Positions 8,353 through 19,830 of a DNA stretch of 64,000 nucleotides are shown piece after piece; within the stretch, counting starts at the first letter, position 1; the number at the start of each line of letters is the position of its first letter. Below the pieces are notes generated by a model. It saw only the letters and a program-made list of their open reading frames with translations, was not told the origin of the DNA and did not search any database. The stretch is from assembly GCF_025685655.1 (NCBI RefSeq), contig NZ_JAGSYG010000002.1, positions 434,001 through 498,000 on the forward strand. The letters are read 5' to 3'. Made by a program: the position numbers and the translations under genes. This DNA comes from Acidicapsa ligni. GTDB taxonomy: Bacteria > Acidobacteriota > Terriglobia > Terriglobales > Acidobacteriaceae.

Positions 8353-9732
8353 TTGCGGTCTCTCGTGCACAGGTTTTTCTCATTGTTGAGTCCTCTCCAG
8401 TCGCGCCCAGCCGGGTCGGTTCAGAGGCTGGTACTCGTGTTTTTGCCCGCGATTTTCTTCCTTTCAGGTTGTACGCATTTCCGCCATATAACGCATGAAT
8501 ATGTGTACGTCGCTGCGCGCCAGGTCTATCTTCGTGACCGCGTGGCAGCGGTTTCGAATCGCGTCGCTCTGGTCACCAATGGTGAGGCGCTTGAGGTTGT
8601 GGAGCATGGCCGGAGGTTCCTGAAAGTGAAGACTTCCAAGGGCCAGATCGGCTGGCTTGAGGAGCACTCAGTCATCGATGACAAACTCTATCAACAGTTC
8701 CAGGATCTCGACAAAAATCATGAGAAAGACCCCGTTGTATCCACGGGGCAGCTTCGCGATGAACTCTATCTGCATGTGGTTCCGGGGCGGGAGACGCCGC
8801 ATTTTCTGTTGATTGCAGGCAGCACACAGGTCCAGTTGCTGGCGCGAGGAACCGTCCCCAGAACGCAGGGCGCTGCGCCGGTGCCTGCTGCCAAGCCCAA
8901 AACTGCATCGGTTTCATCGCCGACCGGTAAGGACCAGAAGAGCCCCAGCAGCCAGCCGAATGCTGCTAAACCGATCGTTGCCGCTGCTCCTGCCGCTACG
9001 GATACACCTGCGCCTGTTACGGCTCCTGCGCCAGCGCCGGTGCCGATGGAGGACTGGTGGCTGGTTCGCGATAAACAGGGCCATACCGGTTGGTTACTCG
9101 CCAATCGTGTAGATGTGGATATTCCTGACGAGGTGGGCGCTTACGCCGAAGGGCAGCGCATGGTTGGCGCGTATCCGCTGGCCAAAGTTACAGACTATGT
9201 AAGCGCGTCCGGAATCAAGGATGAGAGCCGCAGCAGACGTAAATCTGCACATAAATCGGCTGGTCATTCATCGGCTGGTCATTCAGAAGATAAGACCGAC
9301 ACTCCCGATACTGCCGACGCCCTGGTTCAAAAAGAGATTACGGAGTACCTTACGGTGTTGACGCCTCCCCGTAACGGGCTGCCATATGACTTTGATCAGG
9401 TGCGCGTCTTCACATGGAGCCTGAATCATCATCGTTATGAGACGGCGTTTCGGCTGCATGGAATCCAGGGATATTTCCCGATCAAGTTTTCTCAGGAGAT
9501 GGCCAGTGGCGTTTCTGTGCCGGTCTTCAGCTTCCAGATTGCCAGTGGTGCGGATGTCACTATTGATGCCGATACTGGCGTAGCGCGCCCAGCAAATCCG
9601 CGTACGATTGCGTTTCGTCTGGAGGGAAATATGGTGAAGCGAACCGGTGCGGATCAGGCGCCGATTATTCTTACGCACGCTTCGGATAACCCTGCCAAGG
9701 CTAATACCGCCAAGAAAAAGAAGAAACGATAG
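8353..9732 (+). CDS. Lipoprotein with SH3-like domain and Ala/Pro-rich linker
   Basis: 459 residues. A lipobox FFLSGC places a lipidated Cys near residue 40. A bacterial SH3 domain follows (VYVAARQVYLRDR to GQIGWLEEHSV), then a long low-complexity Ala/Pro/Thr/Ser linker (about 175-230), a second SH3-like segment (WWLVRDKQGHTGWLLANRV), a Ser/His/Lys-rich stretch and an unassigned C-terminal domain ending in KKKKKR. SH3b domains commonly bind cell-wall peptides. TTG at 8353 follows CAGG; GTG at 8365 is the other candidate. Confidence 0.72.
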   Translation: MRSLVHRFFSLLSPLQSRPAGSVQRLVLVFLPAIFFLSGCTHFRHITHEYVYVAARQVYLRDRVAAVSNRVALVTNGEALEVVEHGRRFLKVKTSKGQIGWLEEHSVIDDKLYQQFQDLDKNHEKDPVVSTGQLRDELYLHVVPGRETPHFLLIAGSTQVQLLARGTVPRTQGAAPVPAAKPKTASVSSPTGKDQKSPSSQPNAAKPIVAAAPAATDTPAPVTAPAPAPVPMEDWWLVRDKQGHTGWLLANRVDVDIPDEVGAYAEGQRMVGAYPLAKVTDYVSASGIKDESRSRRKSAHKSAGHSSAGHSEDKTDTPDTADALVQKEITEYLTVLTPPRNGLPYDFDQVRVFTWSLNHHRYETAFRLHGIQGYFPIKFSQEMASGVSVPVFSFQIASGADVTIDADTGVARPANPRTIAFRLEGNMVKRTGADQAPIILTHASDNPAKANTAKKKKKR

Positions 9733-9741
9733 GCCACAAAG

Positions 9742-9783
9742 ACATAACTGCCCGATCCTTCATAGAAGATCGGGCAGTTATGT
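9742..9783 (+). terminator. Bidirectional terminator between convergent genes
   Basis: Perfect 16-base arms (9742-9757 and 9768-9783, core ACTGCCCGATC) enclose a ten-base loop. It lies between the SH3 lipoprotein gene and the oppositely oriented aminotransferase gene, so it can serve both. Confidence 0.75.
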
Positions 9784-9823
9784 TCGTTGTGGAATTTCTT
9801 ATGCCGATTGCTGGAAAGGCGCT

Positions 9824-11062
9824 CTAACTGAGGAATTCAGCGATTGCGGAGACTACGCGCTCCTGCTCGTCCGGGCGAATTTCGGGGAAGATGGGGAGTG
9901 CGAGAACTTCTTTCGCGGCGCGTTCGGCTTCGGGGAAACTGCCTTCGGCATAGCCGAGCGACTCCAGCGCTTTTTGCCGGTGCAGCGGAACGGGATAGTA
10001 AATCTCGCTGCCAATCTGTTGGGCGGTCAGGAAATCCCGCAGTTCGTCGCGGCGTGGGGTGCGGATGACGTACTGATGCCAGACGTGATGGCTGCCCGAG
10101 AGTTCCCTGGGAAGAATCACGCCGTTTTTGGGATAGATGCCCGATTCTGCCAGTCCGGCAGCTGCAAAGAGTTCGTGATAGCGGGCAGCGGCCTGATGGC
10201 GCTTCTCGTTCCACTCTGAAATGTATTTGAGTTTTACCTGCAGGATTGCGCCTTGGAAGCCATCCATGCGCGCATTCCAGCCGACTTCGTCATGATGGTA
10301 GCGTTCGCGCATTCCATGCTGGCGCAGCATTTTGAGGCGTTCGGCCAACTCTGGATTGTTGGTTGTGACCATGCCCGCATCCCCGGCAGCACTCAGGTTC
10401 TTGGTGGGATAGAAGCTGAAGGCAGCCAAGTCGCCGAGGGCTCCGGCGCGTTCTCCGTCAGAGCGAGCGCCCCATGCCTGGGCTGCGTCTTCAATCAACG
10501 CGAGCTCGTAGGTTTTGCCCAGAGCGGCGAAGGCGGACCATGGCGCACACTGGCCGTAGAGGTGGACCGGCAGCAGGGCGCGGACGGGCACTGCCTGAGA
10601 CTGTTGAAGTAGATTTTCTGCGCGATCTGGATCCAAATTGAAGGAAACCGGATCAATATCGGACAGCAAAGGAGTAGCGCCGGCGCGCAAGATAGAACTG
10701 ACAGAGGCGAAGAAGCTGAAAGGTGTGGTGATGACGGCAGTGCCCGGTCCAATATTTGCTGCAGCTAAAGCCAACCAGAGGGCATCCGTTCCGGAAGAAC
10801 AGCCGACAGCATGGCTGACTCCAAGATGCTCCGCTGCCGCAGCCTCGAAATTTGCTACGGGATTGCCGAGAATGAATTGTCTTGTTTCCAGCACGTGGCC
10901 CATTGCGGCGAGAAGTTCGTCGTGGATAGGAGTGTACTGGCGGGACAAATCGAGCATCGGGACCGCCTGGACTGGGATTACATGGCCTGGGGCCGCGGTT
11001 TTTGTGTCTGCCGATACTGCGGTTGCGGTGGAATCTGTCTGTTTGCTGTTCGAGGTCGCCAC
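9824..11062 (-). CDS. DegT/DnrJ/EryC1/StrS-family PLP aminotransferase
   Basis: 412 residues. The PLP-binding lysine is in FYPTKNLSAAGDAG (Lys221), the cofactor-ring Asp is in EDAAQAWGA, and GTDALWLAL binds phosphate. Family members aminate nucleotide-linked keto sugars for O-antigen, capsule or exopolysaccharide precursors. The gene stands alone, with no sugar-nucleotide genes beside it, so the substrate is unknown. The first 35 residues are Ala/Thr-rich and not typical; translation may really start at Met36 (MLDLSRQYTPI), which matches the usual family N-terminus. Confidence 0.9.
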   Translation of the reverse strand: MATSNSKQTDSTATAVSADTKTAAPGHVIPVQAVPMLDLSRQYTPIHDELLAAMGHVLETRQFILGNPVANFEAAAAEHLGVSHAVGCSSGTDALWLALAAANIGPGTAVITTPFSFFASVSSILRAGATPLLSDIDPVSFNLDPDRAENLLQQSQAVPVRALLPVHLYGQCAPWSAFAALGKTYELALIEDAAQAWGARSDGERAGALGDLAAFSFYPTKNLSAAGDAGMVTTNNPELAERLKMLRQHGMRERYHHDEVGWNARMDGFQGAILQVKLKYISEWNEKRHQAAARYHELFAAAGLAESGIYPKNGVILPRELSGSHHVWHQYVIRTPRRDELRDFLTAQQIGSEIYYPVPLHRQKALESLGYAEGSFPEAERAAKEVLALPIFPEIRPDEQERVVSAIAEFLS

Positions 11063-11449
11063 TCAGTTATGGTATCAACTTCCCATTGAAACTCGAAACG
11101 CGTCCAATGGAAGGGTGAGCGCATCTCATGCGATAGCAGGTTCCGGTTTGATGCGATGAAAGTCGGTCAAACGATAAGCAATGAAATCTCACATGGATGT
11201 GAATCTTTGTTGAAACAACGTGTTAGCCCCTATAGTGTGATTTGGTAGATTGCGGAAACCAAAAGCGATTTGAATTGCATGCGGTGACCGGTTTGCAGCA
11301 GCGGGGACGGCAACAGTCAGGAAGGGAACTCTGCACCAGCGTCAGCCTGAGCTTCAGGTTTGGATTTCAACACTGGGCGGCAACTCCTGTCGAACTGTCT
11401 CCAGAAAATATGAACAGACTTTGAAAACAAGAAAGCAGGAGATCGGCAC
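11063..11449 (+). promoter_or_regulatory. Gene-free leader with possible hfq promoter
   Basis: This 387-base divergent interval holds no convincing gene. TTGAAA (11210-11215) and TATAGT (11231-11236) could be a sigma-70 promoter for hfq, though the 15-base spacer is short. The predicted leader would be about 210 bases. Confidence 0.35.
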
Positions 11450-11791
11450 ATGGATAACAAGCCGGCACAAAACATTCAGGATACATTCCTGAACACCGTT
11501 CGGAAGGACAAGACACCGATCACGATTTATCTGGTGAGCGGCGTCAAGTTAACCGGTAAGATTCGTTCTTTCGACAAGTATTCGGTGTTGCTCGAGAACA
11601 ACAGCCAGGAGCAGTTGATCTTCAAGCACGCCATTTCTACAGTTGTCAGCAACCGTAGTGTGCTGCATACGCCGGAACATCGGGCGCCAGGGCAAGGGCC
11701 TGGTGCGCCGTTGACTCCAGCCTCCAGCGTGGGTGCGCCCGCGACAGGTGGTGGTGCGTCGGCAGCCAATCCCCAGGCAAATCATTCGTAA
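11450..11791 (+). CDS. hfq: RNA chaperone Hfq
   Basis: 113 residues. The Sm1 segment [18 protein letters not shown] (21-38) and Sm2 motif FKHAISTV (58-65, equivalent to YKHAIST) define Hfq, the hexameric ring that pairs small RNAs with mRNAs. Residues 75-113 form a Gly/Ala/Pro-rich, probably disordered tail. AGCAGGAG precedes the ATG. The next gene is hflX, the same order as in many proteobacteria. Confidence 0.94.
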   Translation: MDNKPAQNIQDTFLNTVRKDKTPITIYLVSGVKLTGKIRSFDKYSVLLENNSQEQLIFKHAISTVVSNRSVLHTPEHRAPGQGPGAPLTPASSVGAPATGGGASAANPQANHS

Positions 11792-11867
11792 AGATCGCAG
11801 TCACGATTTGAGGAACGACACATTTGGGAATGGCACGGATGCTTCAGGCTTTGCCGAGGGGCGTTCC

Positions 11868-13331
11868 GTGTCATACCGCGATGGTCGCGACTCTATTCCT
11901 TCCTCGTCCCGCCAGCGGCAGGAGCGGGCGGTGCTCGTAGGCGTGGATTTGTCCAGCCACAGCAAGGTCCGCCGCCCTGGAGCTGAGGGTGCGAAGGCGG
12001 CTTCGCGCCTGACCGCCGAATCCACTCACGAGTTCAGTAATGAGTTGGAGACCGGCTCCGATTCACTGGTACTTTCCGATCCAGCACTTTCCGATTCTGC
12101 TCTGGGCATCTCGACGGATCTTAACGTGGATGCTTCGCTGGCGGAGTTCTCTGAACTGGTAGAGAGTGCCGGGGCGATCGTGGTAGGACGCACGTTACAA
12201 CGGCGCAGCAGGCCTGATCCGGCGACTCTGATCGGTGCGGGCAAAGTGGAAGAGATTGCCGGTATTGCTGCCGCGAACAACGCCGACCTGGTGTTGTTCG
12301 ATCACAATCTTTCGCCGACACAGTTGCGCAATCTTGAAGACGCGTTGCCATGTGCGGTGCTGGACCGGACACAGTTGATCCTCGATATTTTTGCCCGGCA
12401 TGCACGAACCCGCGAAGGGCAGTTGCAGGTCGAGCTGGCGCAGCTTGAGTACATGCTCCCACGGCTTGCCGGACGTGGAAAGTCGATGTCCCAGCTAGGC
12501 GGCGGCATTGGCACACGCGGACCGGGTGAAACCAAGCTGGAGACGGACCGCCGTGCGATTCAAAAGCGGCTGGTGCATCTGCGTGGTGAGCTGGATTCGG
12601 TTCGCAGGATTCGACGGCAACAGCGGCAGCGGCGGGAGTCAGCGCCGGTGCCGACGGTTGCCCTGGTGGGCTATACGAACGCGGGCAAGAGCACCTTGTT
12701 CAACCGGTTGACGGGCGCGGGCGTGCTGGCTTCTTCGCGAATGTTTGCGACTCTGGACCCCAAGCTGCGCGCGTTGGAGCTGCCGAGCCGGAGGAGGATT
12801 CTGCTTTCGGACACGGTAGGTTTTATTCGCAATCTGCCGCATACGCTGGTGACGAGCTTCCGCGCGACGCTGGAAGAGGTTGAGCGAGCCGAGGTTCTGC
12901 TGCATATTCGCGATGCGGCTTCGCCATACGGGGACGAGCAGAAATCCCAGGTGGAAAAGGTTTTGGGTGAGTTGGAAGTGCTGAACAAGCCACGTATCGA
13001 AGTGTTGAACAAGATCGATCTGCTCACTGCTGAAGAGCGCGCAGGGCTGGAGCACCGAGGAATCGTGACCGTCTCGGCATACACCGGCGATGGGCTGGAA
13101 GGATTGCTCAAAGCGATCGACGATGCCCTGGTGGCAGATCCGCTGGTCGATGCCGAACTTGTGGTGCCGCAGGCGGATGGCGCGGCCCTGGCGGCAATTG
13201 AGGCGGGGATGGTGATCAGTCAGCGGTCGTTTGAGGGCGAGACTGTGCACCTGTCAGTGCGTGGACCGGCGTCGCTGGTGGCACGGATAAGGCAGGGGTT
13301 GGAGAAGCAGGAAATCGGGAGCGGAGAATAG
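11868..13331 (+). CDS. hflX: GTPase HflX
   Basis: About 487 residues. The N-terminal HflX domain includes [20 protein letters not shown] and the family signature [15 protein letters not shown]. The G domain has G1 GYTNAGKS (about 268-275), G3 DTVGF and G4 NKID. HflX binds ribosomes and rescues or splits stalled ones under stress. GTG at 11868 has GAGGGG six bases upstream; the frame stays open further back into hfq but without a ribosome site. About 50 extra Ser/Asp-rich residues separate the first strand (AVLVGVDL) from the conserved domain. Confidence 0.93.
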   Translation: MSYRDGRDSIPSSSRQRQERAVLVGVDLSSHSKVRRPGAEGAKAASRLTAESTHEFSNELETGSDSLVLSDPALSDSALGISTDLNVDASLAEFSELVESAGAIVVGRTLQRRSRPDPATLIGAGKVEEIAGIAAANNADLVLFDHNLSPTQLRNLEDALPCAVLDRTQLILDIFARHARTREGQLQVELAQLEYMLPRLAGRGKSMSQLGGGIGTRGPGETKLETDRRAIQKRLVHLRGELDSVRRIRRQQRQRRESAPVPTVALVGYTNAGKSTLFNRLTGAGVLASSRMFATLDPKLRALELPSRRRILLSDTVGFIRNLPHTLVTSFRATLEEVERAEVLLHIRDAASPYGDEQKSQVEKVLGELEVLNKPRIEVLNKIDLLTAEERAGLEHRGIVTVSAYTGDGLEGLLKAIDDALVADPLVDAELVVPQADGAALAAIEAGMVISQRSFEGETVHLSVRGPASLVARIRQGLEKQEIGSGE

Positions 13332-13698
13332 GGCTTGGTCCAGCAGGGATGAGCTGGTTTCCTGAAATTCATGGGAATTTGTTGGGTGCTTTAAGCTTCT
13401 ATTTTCTTTCAGAAATAAGGTGAGCTGTAGCCCTTGGGAGTGGAGAAGCTTCCGTAGGACTACAGCCCGCTGGACCCTGAACCGGGTCGAGGTGATAGGC
13501 TGAGTTTAAGCCCGTTTGCCGTCGTTGCAACATAAATCGCAACACAAATCTTTCGCCAGCAGCATCCCAATCGACGGAAGTCACTCTCATCCGGGAAGTA
13601 ACTCTTCCGGATTCGTTGACAGAGGGCTATGCCCCTGTTACAAAAGAGTGTCCCTCACACACGCGGCACAATTCAAGGGACAGAAGTTTCATACCATC
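13332..13698 (+). other. Gene-free interval before the ATP synthase genes
   Basis: 367 bases between hflX and the first ATP synthase gene. CTGTAG (13425-13430) and CTACAG (13460-13465) are the ends of a loose hairpin with extra internal pairing, of REP-like appearance. The frame of the next gene is open back to 13516 but that stretch is not protein-like. No clear promoter was recognised. Confidence 0.4.
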
Positions 13699-14157
13699 AT
13701 GCAAGAAATCATCAATCAAGTCGGCCACTTACTGCTCGGATCTGTGCCTACACTGGTGCTTTTCATTCTGCTCGTGCTGGCCTATCAGTTCCTCGTGCAG
13801 GGACCGCTCTCGAAGACACTGGCCGAGCGCCGGGCGCGCACCACTGGCGCTGTCGAAGAGGCGCATAAGGCAATTGCCGCAGCAGAAGCGAAAACCGCCG
13901 AGTATGGCGATAAACTGCGCCACGCGCGTGCGGATGTGTTCCGGGTTCGCGAACAGCGGTTGCAGCAATGGTCGCAGGAACGCGATCTCGCGTTGGACAA
14001 AGCCCGCAAGGCGGCTGCCCAGCATGTGCTGGAAGCCAAACTTGGCCTGGAAGACGAGGCTGCTGGTTCTCGCAAGACACTGATGGCCGGTGCAGACCAG
14101 TTGGCTGAACAGGTGGTACGTGCGGTGATGCCGGCGACTGCCGGGGGTACCCGTTGA
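13699..14157 (+). CDS. atpF: F1Fo ATP synthase subunit b' (stator)
   Basis: 152 residues: one N-terminal transmembrane helix (VPTLVLFILLVLAYQFLV, about 14-31) followed by a long charged helix rich in Ala, Glu, Arg and Lys, the layout of the b/b' peripheral stalk. ATG at 13699 places the helix near the N-terminus as expected. Its stop overlaps the TTG of the second b-like gene. Two unequal b-type genes imply a heterodimeric stalk. Confidence 0.82.
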   Translation: MQEIINQVGHLLLGSVPTLVLFILLVLAYQFLVQGPLSKTLAERRARTTGAVEEAHKAIAAAEAKTAEYGDKLRHARADVFRVREQRLQQWSQERDLALDKARKAAAQHVLEAKLGLEDEAAGSRKTLMAGADQLAEQVVRAVMPATAGGTR

Positions 14158-14909
14158 TTCACGTCAAGTCATTTTCCCGTTGCGCTTCCCATTGGATGTT
14201 GTTGATTGGCCTTTCTTTCGGAGTGCTGGCTGCTCCGGCGGCATTGTTGGCCCAAGGGGACCCGGCTCCCGCTTCTGAAATTCAGCCTGCTTCGACGGAT
14301 GCAAAGCCTCACGAAGGTTTCGTCGCGAGACAGGAAAAGAAAGAAGAAGCGATCGACATTCAGCAATACCGACATTCGGCTACTGTACTCTGGGTTTCGA
14401 AGACGCTCCACACCGATCTGGAGACGACGGCCAAAGGCTTTGAATACATCAACTTTGGCATTCTGGTGTTGGCGATTGCCATTCCTCTCATCAAGATCGT
14501 GCCCAGAATTTTGAAGAAGCGCACTGCCAAGCTGGGTTTTGATCTCGAAGTGGCAAAGTCGATGACGGAAGACGCAAACCGCCGCCTGAGCGAGGTTGAG
14601 ACGAGGCTGTCCGGGTTGGACGCGGAAATCGACTCGATTCGCAAGCAGGTTGAGGCGGATATCAAGAACGACGAAGTGCGGATCAAATCTTCCATTGAGG
14701 AAGAAAGCGCGCGCATTGTGGCAGCCGCCGAGCAGGAGATAGTGATGGCTGGCGTGCAGGCGCAGCGGGGACTGCGGCAGTTTGCAGCGGACCTGGCGGT
14801 GGATCGCGCGTTGAGCCAGTTGACGCTGAATGCCGAGACGGATCGAGCGCTGATTGCTGAGTTTGCGCATGATGTTACAGGCAAGCATGGCAAGAGAGGA
14901 CAGAACTAA
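14154..14909 (+). CDS. atpF: F1Fo ATP synthase subunit b, long form
   Basis: 251 residues, much longer than the usual 155-170. The first 35 residues look like a signal peptide or extra membrane helix (MLLIGLSFGVLAAPAALLAQG), then a polar segment, a second hydrophobic helix (FGILVLAIAIPLIKIV, about 100-115) and a long coiled-coil-like stalk helix. It overlaps the b' stop by four bases and its own stop overlaps the atpH start (TAATG), so the three are translationally coupled. TTG start is inferred. Confidence 0.82.
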   Translation: MIHVKSFSRCASHWMLLIGLSFGVLAAPAALLAQGDPAPASEIQPASTDAKPHEGFVARQEKKEEAIDIQQYRHSATVLWVSKTLHTDLETTAKGFEYINFGILVLAIAIPLIKIVPRILKKRTAKLGFDLEVAKSMTEDANRRLSEVETRLSGLDAEIDSIRKQVEADIKNDEVRIKSSIEEESARIVAAAEQEIVMAGVQAQRGLRQFAADLAVDRALSQLTLNAETDRALIAEFAHDVTGKHGKRGQN

Positions 14910-15445
14910 TGACGCTCTTTGTTTCACGCTATGCGAAGGCTTTTGCGGATGTGGTCGCTGAGTTCCATCTTGACGTTGCCGATGTTGATAAGCAGTTGAA
15001 GGATTTTCTGGCGACCTGGGACGAGAGTGCCGAGTTGCGCGAAGTATTCGAGGATCCTTCGGTTCCGGCTGAGCAGAAAATTGCTGCGCTGGACAAGATG
15101 AAGGGCCATCTTCACTTGGCTCCGCAAGTGCGAAATCTGCTGGCGGTATTGATTCACAACGACCGCATCGGCGCGATTCATGATGTGGTAGCGGAGTATC
15201 ACCGGGAATTGCAGTTGCGGCTTGGGATTCATCAGGCGGAGATTACAACTGCGCGCAAGCTGACTGCTGAGGATAAGGAATCGCTGTTGAAGTATGTGGC
15301 AGAGTTGGCAAAGGGCCAAGTCGAGGCGACCTTCAAGTTGGATGAGTCGATTCTTGGCGGGGTCGTAGTGCGGATTGGTTCGACAGTGTATGACGGCTCT
15401 ATGCTCGGACGGGTTGAGCGGTTGAAGGAAGAGTTGAGTAAGTAA
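14909..15445 (+). CDS. atpH: F1Fo ATP synthase subunit delta
   Basis: 178 residues, the normal length. The N-terminal helical domain begins with SRYAKAFADVV, and the C-terminal part has the family pattern GGVVVRIGSTVYDGSMLGRVERLKEEL split here over residues 150-178. Delta links the peripheral stalk to the top of the alpha3beta3 head. ATG overlaps the previous stop. Confidence 0.92.
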   Translation: MTLFVSRYAKAFADVVAEFHLDVADVDKQLKDFLATWDESAELREVFEDPSVPAEQKIAALDKMKGHLHLAPQVRNLLAVLIHNDRIGAIHDVVAEYHRELQLRLGIHQAEITTARKLTAEDKESLLKYVAELAKGQVEATFKLDESILGGVVVRIGSTVYDGSMLGRVERLKEELSK

Positions 15446-15514
15446 TTTCCTCCCGGAATTTCTCGGGCGACAAGTTTAAGAATTGGAAATACGGAAAGAA
15501 CAGGAAGAGCAGGC

Positions 15515-17050
15515 ATGGCTCAGATCAAAGCAGACGAAATTTCGCAGATCCTCCGCGACCAAATCGCGAATTACGACTCGAAAGTAAAAGTCGATGAGGT
15601 TGGCACCATCATTTCGCTTGGCGATGGTATCGCCCGCATTCACGGCCTGGACAAGGTTATGGCTGGCGAGCTGCTGGCTTTTCCGCATGGCATTGCCGGA
15701 CTGGCGATGAGCCTTGAAGAGGACCAGGTCGGCGCGGTCCTTTTGGGCGATTACACGGAGTTATCCGAAGGCAACGAGGTCAAGCGCACAGGGAAGATTC
15801 TTAATGTTCCCGTGGGTGAGGCGATGATTGGCCGCGTGGTGAATGCTCTCGGTGCGCCGATCGACGGCAAGGGACCGATTGCGACCAAGGACACGTTGCC
15901 GGTAGAGCGACTGGCTCCTGGCATCATTGACCGCGAGCCGGTGCGTGAGCCAATGGCGACGGGTATCAAGGCGATTGACGCTATGATTCCGATTGGCCGT
16001 GGACAGCGCGAGCTGATCATTGGCGACCGCCAGACGGGTAAGACGGCCGTAGTTCTCGACACGATTATCAACTCGGCAAAGAACAACCTGATCTGCATTT
16101 ATTGCGCGATCGGTCAGAAGCGGTCTTCGATTGCCCAGGTTGTGCAGACACTGACCGAAGCTGGCGCGATGGGACACACGATCATCGTGGCTGCATCGGC
16201 TTCCGAACCTGCCCCACTGCTGTATCTGGCTCCCTATGCGGCGACGGCGATGGGCGAGTTCTTCCGTGATTCGGGTCGGCATGCGCTGGTGATTTACGAC
16301 GATCTCTCGAAGCACGCAATGGCTTATCGCGAAATCTCATTGCTGCTGCGCCGTCCTCCAGGCCGCGAAGCGTATCCGGGCGACGTGTTCTATCTCCACT
16401 CGCGTCTGCTGGAGCGTTCGGCGAAGATGAGTGAGAAGAATGGAGCTGGTTCACTTACAGCTCTGCCGGTTGTTGAGACGCAGGCGGGCGACGTTTCGGC
16501 GTACATCCCGACCAATGTGATTTCGATTACGGACGGTCAGATCTTCCTTGAAACAGATCTGTTCAACTCGGGTATCCGCCCGGCGGTAAACGTGGGCCTG
16601 TCGGTCAGCCGCGTTGGATTCTCCGCGGCGATCAAGGCCGTGAAGCAGGTTGGTTCGACGCTGAAGCTGGATCTGGCGCAGTATCGCGAATTGGCCGCAT
16701 TTGCGCAGTTTGGTTCAGATCTCGATCCACTGACGCAGAAGCAGTTGAGCCGTGGACAGCGCTTGACTGAACTGCTGAAGCAGCCCCAGTTCCAGCCGCT
16801 GACCTGGCCTCAGCAGGTGGTGATTTTGTTTGCCGGTACACAAGGTTATCTGGATCAGTTTGCAGTCACCGACATTCGCGCATTTGAGGATGGGCTATAC
16901 AGCTATCTTGAGTCTGCGCAAAGCGCGTTGATGAGCGATCTTGAAAAGAAGAAGCAGCTCGATGACGACATCAAAAAGCGGTTGCATGATGCGTTGAAGG
17001 AGTATTCGGAAAACTTCAAGGCCACGCTCTTAGACAAGAAGAAATCGTAG
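15515..17050 (+). CDS. atpA: F1Fo ATP synthase subunit alpha
   Basis: 511 residues. Walker A GDRQTGKT lies at 170-177, Walker [10 protein letters not shown] near 260 and the alpha/beta signature [13 protein letters not shown] near 363. It forms the non-catalytic nucleotide sites of the F1 head. Length and motifs are complete. Confidence 0.98.
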   Translation: MAQIKADEISQILRDQIANYDSKVKVDEVGTIISLGDGIARIHGLDKVMAGELLAFPHGIAGLAMSLEEDQVGAVLLGDYTELSEGNEVKRTGKILNVPVGEAMIGRVVNALGAPIDGKGPIATKDTLPVERLAPGIIDREPVREPMATGIKAIDAMIPIGRGQRELIIGDRQTGKTAVVLDTIINSAKNNLICIYCAIGQKRSSIAQVVQTLTEAGAMGHTIIVAASASEPAPLLYLAPYAATAMGEFFRDSGRHALVIYDDLSKHAMAYREISLLLRRPPGREAYPGDVFYLHSRLLERSAKMSEKNGAGSLTALPVVETQAGDVSAYIPTNVISITDGQIFLETDLFNSGIRPAVNVGLSVSRVGFSAAIKAVKQVGSTLKLDLAQYRELAAFAQFGSDLDPLTQKQLSRGQRLTELLKQPQFQPLTWPQQVVILFAGTQGYLDQFAVTDIRAFEDGLYSYLESAQSALMSDLEKKKQLDDDIKKRLHDALKEYSENFKATLLDKKKS

Positions 17051-17064
17051 GATTGATAGCCTCG

Positions 17065-17131
17065 GGGGCTAAGGCCCCTCTGGTTGAGGTGGATTGTTGT
17101 GGTGGATTTATGTACGGGCTTCAGCCCGTAC
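17065..17131 (+). repeat. Pair of REP-like hairpins between atpA and atpG
   Basis: GGGGC-TAAG-GCCCC (17065-17078) and GTACGGGCT-TC-AGCCCGTAC (17112-17131, perfect arms) stand in the short gap. They lack U-runs and are followed by more operon genes, so they more likely set mRNA stability or are mobile REP elements than act as terminators. Confidence 0.6.
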
Positions 17132-17166
17132 CCATCAACCCAAGTGAAGTGGGATTGGATTAGGCG

Positions 17167-18252
17167 ATGGCAAGTGTACTCGATCTAAGACGGCGCATTC
17201 GCAGTGTGAAGAGCACGCGGCAGATCACCAAGGCCATGAAGATGGTTTCGGCGGCCCGGCTGCGTCGCGCGCAGGCGCGGGCGATGGCGGCACGACCGTA
17301 TGCGCAGATGATTACGAGCGTGCTCGAGTCATTGATTCGGCGCATTGAAATCATTGACCCTGAGACGGGAATTATTCGTCATCCGCTGTTTATTTCGCGA
17401 CCGGAAAAACGGGTGCTGGTGATTGTGGTCAGCGGTGATCGTGGATTTGCCGGTGCGTTCAACGGAAATATTCTCAAAGCGGCTCATCTCTATATCGCGG
17501 GCAACGACGGTAAGGAAATCGATGTAGAGTCGATCGGACGCAAGGCTACGGATGCGTTCAAACGGCGTTATCCTGCGGCTGTTTACAGTGAGAAGCAGGT
17601 TGAAAATCCCGCAGATGGCGCGAACATCACGGAGAAGGTTCGTGAGCGCAAGGGCGGCATTGAAGTTGTAGGCGATCATGTCGGCATGTTGGAAAAGCTG
17701 AGCGTGAACAGCGTCTTCGAACTGGCGCAGGATGTGATTCGGCGCTATGTGCGCGAAGAGATTGACGCCTGCTACATCGTGTACAACGAGTTCAAATCGG
17801 TCATCCAGCAGCGCGTGGTTACGGAGCGGTTGCTGCCACTGATCGAGATTGGCATGCGTGACATTGCCGCTTCGATTGAACCGTCGAAGGAAGAGCGCGA
17901 GCAGGCTGCACATGCCGCGATGACTTCGGGCATTTCGCTTGAAGAAGAGGACACGAAAGAGAAGGACGCGGAAGCCAAAAAGTTTGGTACGGCAGACGTG
18001 GACTACATCTATGACGAGTCCCCGGAAGAATTGTTCAACGGTTTGTTGCCGCAGTATATTTCCGCGATGCTGTTTCATGCATTGGCGGAATCCGTGGCGG
18101 CAGAACATGCAGCGCGAATGACGGCAATGGATTCGGCAACGAACAATGCGAGTGAGATGATCGATTCGTATACGTTGCAGATGAATCGGTTGCGCCAGGC
18201 GGCAATTACCAAGGAAATTATCGAGATTGTGAGCGGGGCTGCGGCGGTTTAA
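17167..18252 (+). CDS. atpG: F1Fo ATP synthase subunit gamma, with internal insertion
   Basis: 361 residues against about 285-295 in most bacteria. The N-terminal helix (RRRIRSVKSTRQITKAMKMV) and C-terminal helix (ALAESVAAEHAARMTAMDSATNNA) of the rotor shaft are conserved. The extra length lies mainly at about residues 229-275, a charged stretch (EEEDTKEKDAEAKKFG) just before the conserved SPEELFNGLLPQY segment, with a smaller addition near 145-165. It is a rotor subunit in which such insertions may regulate rotation. Confidence 0.95.
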   Translation: MASVLDLRRRIRSVKSTRQITKAMKMVSAARLRRAQARAMAARPYAQMITSVLESLIRRIEIIDPETGIIRHPLFISRPEKRVLVIVVSGDRGFAGAFNGNILKAAHLYIAGNDGKEIDVESIGRKATDAFKRRYPAAVYSEKQVENPADGANITEKVRERKGGIEVVGDHVGMLEKLSVNSVFELAQDVIRRYVREEIDACYIVYNEFKSVIQQRVVTERLLPLIEIGMRDIAASIEPSKEEREQAAHAAMTSGISLEEEDTKEKDAEAKKFGTADVDYIYDESPEELFNGLLPQYISAMLFHALAESVAAEHAARMTAMDSATNNASEMIDSYTLQMNRLRQAAITKEIIEIVSGAAAV

Positions 18253-19749
<1,497 letters not shown>

Positions 19750-19768
19750 GCTGTTGGGCGAAGGGATA

Positions 19769-19796
19769 GTCCATATCTCAGAAACGAGATGTGGAC
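19769..19796 (+). repeat. Intra-operon hairpin between atpD and atpC
   Basis: GTCCATATCTC (19769-19779) pairs with GAGATGTGGAC (19786-19796) with one wobble pair and a six-base loop. There is no U-run. It may protect the upstream mRNA, giving more beta than epsilon. Confidence 0.5.
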
Positions 19797-19830
19797 ACCC
19801 AGCTTACAGTCGTTGACCGGAGAAAGTGAT

